From contig OY855914.1 of assembly GCA_963693305.1 (NCBI GenBank), positions 10,413,903 through 10,477,902 on the forward strand: a stretch of DNA of 64,000 bases, in the 5' to 3' direction. Shown here piece by piece: positions 1 to 34,505 of this stretch. How positions within the stretch are numbered: position 1 is the stretch's first letter; every line of letters starts with the position of its first letter. This DNA is from Meandrina meandrites (taxonomy: Eukaryota; Cnidaria; Anthozoa; Scleractinia; Meandrinidae). The position numbers and the translations under genes are program-made. Below the pieces are notes generated by a model. The model saw only the letters and a program-made list of their open reading frames with translations. It was not told the origin of the DNA and searched no databases.

Positions 1-1
1 T

Positions 2-3000
2 CCGCTGAGGTCGACCTTGACTGCTCCCATCTTCTTCTTCACTCGTTCCTCCACCAACGGCTTGAGGGCTGTCTGTCATCTGCGACCCATCAGGACCACC
101 GGAAATTGAAGCTTCTGCCTCCATTTCACTTGACACCTCATCAGCAGTAACATGTCTGGTGTTTGGTTCTGCTCCAGCTGCCTCCATTCTACTTGACACC
201 TCATCAGAAGTAACATGTGCAACATTTTCTGCTCCCACTGCTTCTTTGCTTGTAGACTGTACTTGCACTTGGGGTTCATTGTTCCCCTCACGCTCTCGCA
301 AAAAGTAATGACATGACCCGTCTGGAAGGTCATCATCACTGTCATTTTCGTGGCCGTCTTCTCCCTGCCTCGATGGCTGAGTGTTGTTACGATGATAAGG
401 TGTTGATGATCTTGGGCTCCTTGCAGAAGGGAGCTGCCATGGTTTAGCTGGGAGATAGGTACAAGGTAGTAAGAGGTTCCTGTGTAGGGTACGGGTGTGT
501 CCTTCGCCTGATTCTGGTCTTACGTCATACACCGGGCTTCCCTCCCCCTTTCTTGCAATTACTACATGGATCTCATCTTCCCAGAAGGCACGTAGTTTTC
601 CCGGTCCACCTCGAGGGGTGAGGTTGCGAACCAGAACACGGTCCCCTACTTCCAAGGCTGAAGATCTCACTCGTTTGTCATAATTCTGTTTTCCCCTGAC
701 TGCACTTTTCTCAGCAGATTTTGAAGCGAGTGAATAAGCTTCTTGCATGGCTGTTTTCCATTTGGTTACATACTCAGCATGTGATCTGGCTCCAGTTTCC
801 GCTTCAAGGTCAAAAATTACATCAATTGGTAGCCGAGGGCTTCGACCAAACAACAGGAAGAATGGGGAATAACCCGTTGACTCGTGAACAGTGCAGTTAT
901 AGGCATGGATGAGTTTGTTCACATGGTCCTTCCAGCTGGATTTGTGAGTTTCGGGGAGAGTTCGCAGCATACTCAGTAGAGTTCGGTTCATTCTTTCCAC
1001 CAAACCATTTCCTTGGGGGTGATACGGAGTAGTTCTGGAATGCATCACTCCAGAAAGTTCCTCTAGCCGTTTAAACAAACGATTTTCAAATTCCCCTCCC
1101 ATGTCATGGTGAAGCTTTTCCGGAAACCCAAAGCGTGGGATAAAGTCATTAAAGATCTTGTCTGCAGCAGTAACGGCCGTTTTATTCTTCGTTGGGTACG
1201 CTTGTGCATACTTTGTAAAGTGATCTACTACAACAAGGATGTACTCGTAGCCTCCTGAGCTCCGCTCTAGATGTACAAAGTCAATGGAAAGCATTTGAAG
1301 AGGAGCCGTTGTGACGATTGGCTGCAATGGTTCTCTTGTTGGTAGATTTGGGCGTCTTTGTTTTAAACAGCGGCATGTGTGATGGATGAAGTTTTCTATG
1401 TCCCTCCTCATGTGTGGCCAATAAAATCTCTCACGGGCTAAAGCTAGCACCCTCTCAACACCAAGATGGCCCATTTCCTCATGAAGTTCACGGTAAACGG
1501 TCTTCCGAAATTTCTGTGGAAGAACTATTTGCTGGTTGCGATAGAGGATACCGCTCTTCTTGTTTAGATGAAGTTTTTGCCACTCATTCAGGAGCTTACG
1601 AACCAAAGGCGGTTCTTTGTATTTCTCTGCAACGGTTGGTCGCTGGTTCGCTTTGATGAATTTAAGGACACGCCCAATGTAAGGATCTTCTTTCTGTCCT
1701 TTCGCCACATCCACTACTCTTACTTGATTACAAGCTGCCCTTGATAGATTGTCAACCTGATGGAGCTCCCCTTCTTCATCAGTTAGAGCTGTCAACCAAA
1801 TTGAGTCCCCATTTGACAATGTCTGGATCGCAGAAATTGAAGCTTGCAAATTTTCAGGAGCTATCTTCTCAGTACAACTGTCCATGTAGGTCTTGAAGTC
1901 AGCAGGTATCCTGGAAAGACTGTCAGCATCAGTGTTCAACCTGCCTGGTCTATATCGTATTTCAAAGTTGAAGTCTGCCAGCTCTCCAACCCACCTCAAT
2001 CCCGTAGCATTTAACTTGGCAGATGTTAGTACATAAGTTAAGGGATTGTTGTCCGTGTATACCACGAATTCAGGAGCATAATAGAGGTAGTCCCTGAACT
2101 GTTCTGTTACTGCCCATTTTAAGGCTAAGAACTCCAACTTGCCCGAATGCATGTGGTAATTACGTTCAGATGGTGTAAGCGTCCTTGATGCATAGGCGAT
2201 GACTCGTGTAGAACCATTCTGCTTCTGGTACAAGACAGCGCCTAAGCCATCCTGTGATGCATCAGTGTGTACTATGAATGGTGCATCATAATCTGGGTAT
2301 GCCAGTAGAGGGGGTGACGTTATCTTGTCAAGCAGGACCTCCAATGCGGACTGGTGCCTGGTTTCCCACTCAACTGGTGATGAAGATGGTAACTGTCCGC
2401 TACACCGCTTGTGACTATGTCTAGTTGAGGTGGTACTCTTTTTCTTCGATACGTCCTGATTGAGGAGATCATAAATAGGTTTCGCTGTTTGTGCAAAGTT
2501 TTTGATATGACGACGATACACACCAACTAGACCCAGGAGTCTTCTGACTTCTCCAACAGTTCTTGGTCTTAAATTCTTCATAGCAGTCACTGCACTTGTG
2601 GCTTTGGGATCTATTCGGTACCCATCTTGCGAGATAACTCTTCCAAGGAAGGATACTTCCCGTTTAAACAGTTCACACTTTCTAGGTTTTAACTTCACTC
2701 CATAGCTTCTCAAACGACGGAGAACTTTGCGAAGATGTTCAATATGTTCAGAAAATGTCTCTGAGAATACTATCACATCATCCAAGTAAGGGATACACAT
2801 GTCATCGCGAAGCTCTCCCAGGCAATTTTCCATAAATCTTTGAAAATTTGCCGGTGCGTTCATGAGTCCAAAGGGTATCCGTACCCATTCGTATAGCCCC
2901 CAGGGTGTCACGAAGGCTGTCAGTGGTTGACTTTGCTTCCCAATGAACCCCTGATGATAGGCTTTCCCTTGATCCAAAACACTAAACCAGGACTTTCCCC

Positions 3001-4561
3001 CCAAGCTGTCTAAAGCCTCCTGGATGCGGGGAATCGGATGACGATCAGGCACTGTCTTCTTATTCAATTCTCTGTAATCTATGCATAGTCTCATACCACC
3101 ATCTTTTTTTCGGACACAGACAACACTGCTTGAGAATGGCGATGTAGACTTCCGAATGAAACCACGGTTAAGCAAGTCCTCAATGTAGCCTTTAACTTCA
3201 GGGTAGAGTGGACGAGGTATGGAAAGGTAATTCTTCTGAACTGGCTGGTCACTAGTAAGTTTAATATCCATTTCTAATTTAGAGATACAGCCAACGTCAT
3301 CATCACTCCTCGAAAATGCTTCTGCTTCCTCAAACAACAACCGTTTGGCTTGCTCCTTTTCTTCTGCTGTCAGTCCACTCAAATCAACCTCTGGTAACCA
3401 AGACAAATCACTCTCACTTTGCTCAGTCTGTGTGTACTGCTCACTGGGTAATTCTTCACTTGGGGTCAGTGTCTCTGGATCCTTAAATCTGACTTCAACA
3501 GGAGTCACTGAACGAACAAGCTGAAGGTGTCCCAGGACCACTCTTCCAGGTAGGGTGATGTCATGATTTGTGCTGTTGGTCACAGTGATTGGTAAGATGG
3601 TAGCATTCCCTTTCTTTACAGTGGTCAGTGATTCATGTACTGCCAATCCTGTTGGCCAGGTAGCTAACTCGTCTGGTTCAAAAATGACAGGTGTCTTGCT
3701 GTGTATCGGTCCAGTATTGGCACGACAAGATAGACGAACGGTCTGTCCTGCAGGGACAACATGTGCCTTCTTAGTCAATTTAACCACACAAAAGTCATCA
3801 GAGTTAGTAGTACGTATAAGGCTTATCAATGCTTGCATATCACCACCTTTACTCAGTCTAAAGCTTTCCGTCATCCTTCCTAGTAACGTGTCACCATCGT
3901 TCTCTTCAGTGTTCTTGACCATTAACTCTATAACATTAAAACCAATGATGGGCTGCTCAATGTTCTCCGTTGTTACTAAGAATGGAACTGTTATCTCTGC
4001 CTCGTTCTCGTTTGTTAATCTTACACCAATCTCTACCCATCCACAGTATGGGATGTCAGTTCCATTTGCTGCTTGCAAGCTTATAGAACCATCTGCACCG
4101 AGTAACTGTTCAATATCCATTATTTGGACTACTGATAGCTGACTCTTAAGAAAATCTTCTGACACAATAGACACTTGGGCTCCTGTGTCCCATAAAACTT
4201 CTACAGGTTTGTCATTCAGGTAGCACTGCACTGAACATTTCCGCCCCACCAGCTTGGCTATGCGCTCCTGTTGCCTGGGAGTGAGGTGGCTTGCATACAC
4301 ATTCTCATCTTGGGTGTCTCCCAACCCCTTTTCTTTGCAAGCTTCTTTCGCAGAAAGTTCCTTGATTGCTTTACATAACACCTTATGTTTTGGCCAATGA
4401 GCCTTCTGGCAATGCACAGAACAATAACGAACAGACTGACAAGCTGAACACTGCAGTAACTCCTTATGGCAATCAAATTTCAGGCAACCACTACACTGGT
4501 GGGACTTCTCTCTCTCTGGCATGGCTACTCCCTGTCCCGCGGGGGTAGCCTGTGTCCGTTT
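2..4561 (-). CDS. pol: Gypsy Pol polyprotein: MYND finger, protease, RT, RNase H, integrase (partial, open to left edge)
   Basis: This is the -1 frame relative to gag, entered at the GGGAAAC heptamer. A possible independent ATG sits at 4522, two bases after the gag stop. I read every line to position 2 and found no stop: 1507 codons from that ATG. Counting from it, residues 10-50 form a MYND zinc finger (C10, C13, C25, C28, C34, C38, H46, C50, with the YCS-x2-CQ and W-x2-H signatures). The aspartic protease motif DTGA starts at 112. RT contains LCIDYRELN and the catalytic YLDD at 579-582. RNase H has HTDAS with its Asp at 754. Integrase has an HHCC-like finger (its last pair spaced CRC), then D1081, D1140 and E1176, giving exact DD35E spacing. 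A GPY/F-like module (GDRVLVRN...GPGKLR) follows, then an acidic tail with a duplicated segment. All catalytic residues are present. Confidence 0.95.
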
Positions 4562-4564
4562 CCC
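4523..4564 (-). promoter_or_regulatory. -1 programmed ribosomal frameshift signal between gag and pol
   Basis: On the minus strand the heptamer G GGA AAC (4564-4558) is in the gag frame as codons GGA AAC, matching the X XXY YYZ rule. A 7-nt spacer (4557-4551) precedes a hairpin with a GGCTAC/GTAGCC stem (4550-4545 pairing with 4528-4523) and a further CCC/GGG pairing inside. The gag TAG at 4525-4527 lies within the 3' arm. Slipping back one base enters exactly the open pol frame. The same heptamer is used by some lentiviruses (established knowledge). Use in this element is inferred from layout. Confidence 0.85.
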
Positions 4565-5916
4565 GGATGACTCCTGTAACGGGCGTGACAGTACCGCGCG
4601 ATATGGTTCGAGCCACCACAAAGATAGCAATGTTGGCATTGGTCACCTTCTCTCTTCCTCCTACAATCTTGGCAACCACGTGTGTTGGCCCCAACAGATG
4701 TTCTATTTCCGGTATGACTTGGTCTGATTGTGTCTGCTTTCTGATTGTTTGCTGTTTCGCGGAGTGTTTTTACCTCAGACTGCACTGCAGCCAGGTCTGC
4801 CTGTACGGCTTTCAGGGTTGCTAAAATCTGGTCCTTCTGCTGCTGCTCCTTCTTTCCATTTGCTTCAGCTGCACCCTCCACTGCAAACACCTTGGCAGAC
4901 TTTCCCTTAGGATTGAACTTGTTACTTCGTTCTGTCTCCGCAGAAATAGCTAGGCTCATGGCTCCAATGAGATCCTCGTCTGCAACTTTGGGATCTTTTG
5001 TGAGTGGCCTTATTTTTGCACGAATAGTTTCGTCAGCCAAACCTGTCTCCAAGGCATGAAGAAACAGACTCTGCACTGAGGAGGCATCATACTTGATACC
5101 ACTGTCAGATTCTTTAGAGGCACTGATAATCTTTTGCCTTATAGTGAGTGCTCTCATCAAAAATGATTGAGGGTCTTCATTGGGCTGCTGGGCAATGTTT
5201 GTTAGAAGCTGATAGAGTTCTGTTGCATTTTTTTCATGAAAATGAAACCGAAGAATTTTACGCAGCTTTGGCAAGGTGAGCTCAGTCATGTTTTCTAAGT
5301 AACTTCTTAACTGCAAGCCTGGCTGTACAGCACGAATCACGGCACTAACAACTTCTTTATCTTCATATCCCTTAGAAAGCCCTGCATCTATTTGTGAGAT
5401 TAATGCTTGGTAACCTAACTTGTCTTTCTGACCAGGGTCACCCACCACTCCTTGTATTTTGAAGTCTCGACGGAATATGCTTTGTTCAACACCCTTCAAG
5501 GGAACCTTGATAGTATCTTCACTTTTTACCGGATCAATAGGCTTTTCTTTCTGCATCATGGTCAGTTTCTCTTCAACTAACTTTTGCTTAGATTCTAAGT
5601 CATCCAGTTCTTTTTTGAGTTGCTTTAGACTACCTTTTGCTTCTACTTCTTCTTTCCCATACTGACTCTCCAGTCCCTCAAGTGGCGGAGGCCCTAAGTG
5701 AGCCATTAACCCATCCACATACTCAATTTGGTCATCGCTACTCAAAGTTTCGACTGAATCCTCAATTTTGCGTCTAATAGCCCGAATAACACTTAATTTC
5801 CCCTTGCCCTCTATTGCCGACTTCTCCACCTTTGCATGAAGAGCAAATTCACATAACACGCTCAAGTCCAATGACAAAATTTTCCGATCCAAGAGAATCA
5901 GTTTTTCCTCCGCCAT
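4525..5916 (-). CDS. gag: Gypsy Gag (capsid and nucleocapsid precursor)
   Basis: A complete 463-codon frame starts at an ATG in the context CAAAATGG. It would form the virus-like particle that packages element RNA. Residues about 85-130 are Lys/Glu-rich and probably coiled coil. The middle carries a retrotransposon-gag-like helical region (around [20 protein letters not shown]). Near the C terminus a single zinc knuckle [14 protein letters not shown] fits CX2CX4HX4C, preceded by extra cysteines (CQDC...CQHC). The frame ends with TAG, two bases before the first pol ATG and inside the frameshift hairpin. Length is normal for a Gypsy Gag and no damage is seen. Confidence 0.93.
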   Translation of the reverse strand: MAEEKLILLDRKILSLDLSVLCEFALHAKVEKSAIEGKGKLSVIRAIRRKIEDSVETLSSDDQIEYVDGLMAHLGPPPLEGLESQYGKEEVEAKGSLKQLKKELDDLESKQKLVEEKLTMMQKEKPIDPVKSEDTIKVPLKGVEQSIFRRDFKIQGVVGDPGQKDKLGYQALISQIDAGLSKGYEDKEVVSAVIRAVQPGLQLRSYLENMTELTLPKLRKILRFHFHEKNATELYQLLTNIAQQPNEDPQSFLMRALTIRQKIISASKESDSGIKYDASSVQSLFLHALETGLADETIRAKIRPLTKDPKVADEDLIGAMSLAISAETERSNKFNPKGKSAKVFAVEGAAEANGKKEQQQKDQILATLKAVQADLAAVQSEVKTLRETANNQKADTIRPSHTGNRTSVGANTRGCQDCRRKREGDQCQHCYLCGGSNHIARYCHARYRSHPGNGHRLPPRDRE

Positions 5917-6204
5917 TTTGTTTTAACTTGTACACAACACGATAACAAACCCACAAAATCCAATAAAACAGCGTTCCTACCTTATCACACGCCTCAAAGC
6001 TACGCTCCACTATCTTGCAACAAGCTACTCACACCAAATGTCCTTTCAAGCTACAATCCGTCGCATCCTATTTGCCAAAAGCCTTCCAAAACAGTCCAAT
6101 ATTTGCTTGAAGTTGTAATGGCGGCGGTCCACATTAAGTCCTCGCACGAAGTCATCAATCGTCCATAAATACAGGTAAATCCACGCACTTCCTTCGGAAA
6201 AACT
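5917..6204 (-). other. Gypsy untranslated leader between primer site and gag
   Basis: This 288-bp stretch has no long frame and separates the primer binding site from the gag ATG. It would be the 5' leader of the genomic RNA, where packaging signals usually lie. No specific motif is recognised. Confidence 0.6.
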
Positions 6205-6222
6205 CTCCCGGACAGGCCCCCA
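6205..6222 (-). other. Primer binding site, tRNA-Pro-like
   Basis: On the minus strand the 18-mer TGGGGGCCTGTCCGGGAG lies three bases inside the LTR end. It matches the tRNA-Pro primer site known from gammaretroviruses at 15 of 18 positions, and its TGG start pairs with the tRNA CCA tail. The priming tRNA of the host was not identified. Confidence 0.75.
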
Positions 6223-6225
6223 GAA

Positions 6226-6422
6226 TGTTACACAGCAAAATCCACACACTGTTGAAGTTTTTCCCGTGTATTAATCAGCATAAACTACGCTCTTTCAATT
6301 ACATTTTCTACTCGTTTTCTCGCTCGCTTGAGCACACAACATCGGCACATGGTTTTTTGCTTACGTCACAAGACGTCATATAGCGTCCAGTCCTTTTTCG
6401 AGGGAGTGCCTGGCACTTTACA
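6226..6422 (-). repeat. 5' LTR of the Gypsy element (~197 bp)
   Basis: The inferred LTR begins TGTAAAG and ends GTAACA on the minus strand, giving the expected TG...CA ends with a TGT/ACA inverted terminus. Its inner end lies 3 bp from the primer binding site. It carries two TGACGT half-sites close together near 6360-6380 and a CTATATGA stretch that could serve as promoter. The outer boundary is inferred, because the partner LTR is not in the window. Confidence 0.6.
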
Positions 6423-6730
6423 GATTCCTTTTGAATACTGAAATTTCTCTACTTAACACATGCTGCTAAAATAGAGGAAACAAATCTTTTAAATAAACAT
6501 GAAATAGTTAAGTTGGCCACAGGCGGCCCAGACTCTTGATAAGATTACTCGAGAACGTGACTCGAGCTTTACGGCCTATATGAGGGTGTTACGTTACAAC
6601 GGTTTGAATTTATAAAGGATTGTATGGGAGACAAGCGATTGTATATTTCAGATAAGACGTTAAACAAAGTTTTGTTTATGATGTATACCAGAAACAAAAA
6701 GGTGAATACTTTTTTCTTTTTTCTTTGCAG
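6423..6730. other. Intronic or flanking DNA between retrotransposon and first LRR exon
   Basis: AT-rich sequence with no recognised feature apart from the polypyrimidine tract and acceptor TTTTCTTTGCAG feeding the exon at 6731. Confidence 0.6.
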
Positions 6731-31449
<24,719 letters not shown>

Positions 31450-31556
31450 GGAGAATTGATTATGAATTTTGGTGAGTATAAAATTAATAATACAACAGTG
31501 TTTCGAACAACGACAATTTCATGTAATGTGCATAACTTATCACACTGCGACTGGCC

Positions 31557-31562
31557 AATAAA
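31557..31562 (+). terminator. Candidate polyadenylation signal AATAAA
   Basis: It lies 108 bp after the receptor stop codon. A donor-like GTGAGT near 31471 leaves open a spliced 3' UTR. Confidence 0.45.
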
Positions 31563-33716
31563 ACTACCAAACAATTTCAGGAGTATTTGGCTCATATTCT
31601 TTAAAATTTCCTGAGGTTTTAGTCAAGGAACGATAACCCACCTTTGAGAGGTGTGGTTGAGAAGCTCGCCTTATGACGATATAATCACCCTGAGAGAAAT
31701 GATTAAGGCTTTCCAATGCTTGCATGGTCACTAAGCCACGCCCCTTTTACCCAGGCAAGTAAACATGGTCGGTCCCTAGGCTTTCTCCTCGTCTCTCGGG
31801 TGAGCGCGAGGCTCACGTAAGGGCCTGGAAACGCCTGGGGACGCTTGGGTACAAGGTTTAACATGGCGGACAGTTGCTGACACAAGTTTCGACGCAAACG
31901 GGTTTTTTGTGAGGATTGAAGTAATTCTTACCATCAATAAGGCTTGAAAATATTTCATGATCGAGGGCGCCATAAAGTGGTCAAACTAAATTTTTTCTAA
32001 ATATTTGGTAGCACCCCTTCATCAATATCAAAAGACCAAAACATTTTAGTAGATGATAGTTTCAATGAACGACAAATTGTCGAACTGTTCAAAGAAAATT
32101 AATATATACGGTTAAACGTCTATTGTGATTAATTCCAAAAATGAAGAAACCCTAGGCGCGGGTTCTTTCACTAACGAGTTCTTTTTTGCCTTAAAAACAG
32201 AGCCCAGATATCGACATCAGATGAAAAAAGACGAAGTAGTGAGAAAGTGGATAAAAAGTGTCAAGTGTTTTATTAGCTGACATTGGACACCGTTGTCTTT
32301 TTCTCTAAAACGTATTTAACCATTTTACTGCTATAATTGTTTAGATGAACGTAAGAGGTTTTTAAACCAAAAAAAGAAACTACATAAGGATATTACTGTT
32401 AGAAAAAGATATACCCATGTCAATGTTATTAATCATGCCAAAAACTATTACTTTTGCTCGCTAGCAGAAAGAATAAACATTGTCAAAAAGTTTGTTTTTT
32501 GAATTGTTGATAATGTGAATATTTTTTGAAAATACAGTTGAATCCCGATAACTCGAACCCTCAGTAACTCGAACCAACCGCTAACTCGAACCTTTTTCAA
32601 TTCCCCTCAAGGTCATTTTCGTACCAATTTTACCCTCGATAACTCGAAGCCCCGATAACTCGAACCTTTCTCGATTTCCCTTGAAGGTTCGAGTTCACTA
32701 GTGAAATATAAAAATAATAATCCGCAGGGCAAAATCAGATGCTCAGCTTTCCTTTGCACATAACAAACTTTAAATTTTAATCCATCAATCGCTGTCAAAT
32801 CGGCTGTCTTAAATCACTTGAATGCATTATGTGAAACTGTAAAGGCATTCATGTAGAGCGGACGTAGTTACTTGATTGATTGACAGGGATGTTAGGTAGT
32901 ACCACGTTTTAAACACCGACTCGTAAGCAAAACTTTCGCTTGAGTTGGTATAGCTTATTCACAGCAATGCATTTGCGTTGGTGAACTGTGTGATTTATAC
33001 AACTCATCTCAAAAAAAATAAAATTCATATCTGATCTTCTTGAAAGTGAATCGAATCCAAGACATCCTGATCTCAGGATGGAGGGGAGGGAGGGGAGTGA
33101 GAGGGGGGGTGGGGTGGGGTGCTTGTAGGGGGATTTGGAAAATTGTTTGTACCTCTGGAAAAATCATGGCTACGCCCCTGCTATCAAAAGACGAGCAAAA
33201 CGAAATATCCAGACATATATTTCGAGATGTTTGATGTTATAGCAGCAATAATCCCGGGAATAATAGAGGAGCTGACTGGAGTTAACTGTGACCTGTGTGA
33301 TTAGTTTGACTAAAATCTATATATTGCTGAACGTGTAGTCAGCCCTTAACCTGATCTGACCTCACCGATTTTCAGAAAATTTCCTGATAAATCTCTGTTA
33401 CTGGAAAAAAAAATGTTGTAAGAAAAACGAGAAAGTCAGCGCACACATCGTCCCCACTCCTCCCGCCACAGGAAGTTTCTGTTGTTATCCTGGCGCCGAG
33501 GCTCACAGAAACCAAGATGGCGGACATTTTGTTAAAAATGGCGTGCAACCATTTATTGACCTTTATTGACTGTGGAATACAGCTTTGACGTCTTGTTGAG
33601 TTCTCGACGTCTGGCACGTCTATTTCGGAGAGAAGCTGAGGAGTCCTGTTTTGGGGGAGCTCAACTTGGTTTAATAGCACGAAGTTTAAAGCTTGTTCGT
33701 ATCCTGTGTTCCTGGT
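31563..33716. other. Intergenic, mostly featureless
   Basis: The pogo-like fragment at 32535-32700 is the only recognised element. No credible exon. G-rich GGGGAGGGAGGGGAGTGAG patch near 33081-33120. Confidence 0.5.
32535..32700. mobile_element. pogo/Tigger-like MITE fragment
   Basis: It starts CAGTTGAATCCCGATAACTCGAAC and repeats CGATAACTCGAA four to five times, ending in the inverted GGTTCGAGTT. CAGT...CG.TAA.TCGAA ends are typical of pogo-like elements (recall). No transposase. Confidence 0.6.
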
Positions 33717-34505
33717 AACTGCTGGTAATTATGTGTTCCTATTGATCCTGTGTTCCTACTGATTCTCTGTTCCTACTGATCCTGTGTTCCTACTGATCCT
33801 GTGTTCCGATTGATTCTCTGTTCCTACTGATCCTGTGTTCCTACTGATCCTGTGTTCCTACTGATTCTCTGTTCCTACTGATCCTGTGTTCCTACTGATC
33901 CTGTGTTCCTACTGATCATGTGTTCCTACTGATCCTGTGTTCCTATTGATCCTGTGTTTCTACTGATCCTGTGTCCCTACTGATCCTGTGTTCCTACTGA
34001 TCCTGTGTCCCTACTGATCATGTGTTCCTACTGATCCTGTGTTCCTACTGATTCTCTGTTTCTACTGATCCCGTGTTCCTACTGATCATGTGTTCCTACT
34101 GATCCTGTGTTCCTACTGTTCTTGTGTTCCTACTGATCCTGTGTTCCTACTGATCCTGTGTCCCTACTGATCCTGTGTTGCTACTGATCCTGTGTCCCTA
34201 CTGTTCCTGTGCCCCTACTGATCCTGTGTTCCTACTGATCCTGTGTTCCCACTGATCACGTGTTCCTACTGATCCTGTGTTCCTACTGATCCTGTGTTCC
34301 TACTGATCCTGTGTTCCTACTGATCCTTTGTCCCTACTGTTCCTGTGTCCCTACTGATCCTGTGTTCCTACTGATCCTGTGTCCCTACTGATCCTGTGTT
34401 CCTACTGATCCTGTGTTCCTACTGATCCTGTGTTCCTACTGATCCTGTGTTCCTACTGATCCTGTGTTCCTACTGATCCTGTGTTCCTACTAATCCTCTG
34501 ATCCT
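33717..34505 (+). repeat. 17-bp minisatellite, about 45 copies
   Basis: The unit CTGATCCTGTGTTCCTA is repeated head to tail with variants (TTCTCTG, ATCATG, TCCCTA). Slightly diverged at the ends, more uniform near 34270-34490. Confidence 0.97.

Larger units (their letters stand above)
1..6422 (-). mobile_element. Ty3/Gypsy LTR retrotransposon, 5' part, runs off left edge
   Basis: Reading from right to left on the minus strand the order is LTR (6226-6422), primer binding site (6205-6222), untranslated leader, gag (5916-4525), -1 frameshift signal, then pol to the window edge. The order protease-RT-RNase H-integrase is that of Ty3/Gypsy (Metaviridae). Gag and all visible pol codons are uninterrupted, which suggests a recent and possibly competent copy. 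The 3' LTR and polypurine tract are outside the window, so LTR-LTR identity and the target duplication cannot be checked. The element lies antisense to the LRR receptor gene, 308 bp upstream of its first visible exon. Confidence 0.95.

Noticed and set aside
3570..4142. 190-codon plus-strand open frame
   Set aside because: Antisense shadow of the intact pol frame; no independent features.
33717..34505. CRISPR-like regular repeats
   Set aside because: Contiguous 17-bp tandem without spacers in a eukaryotic context: a minisatellite.
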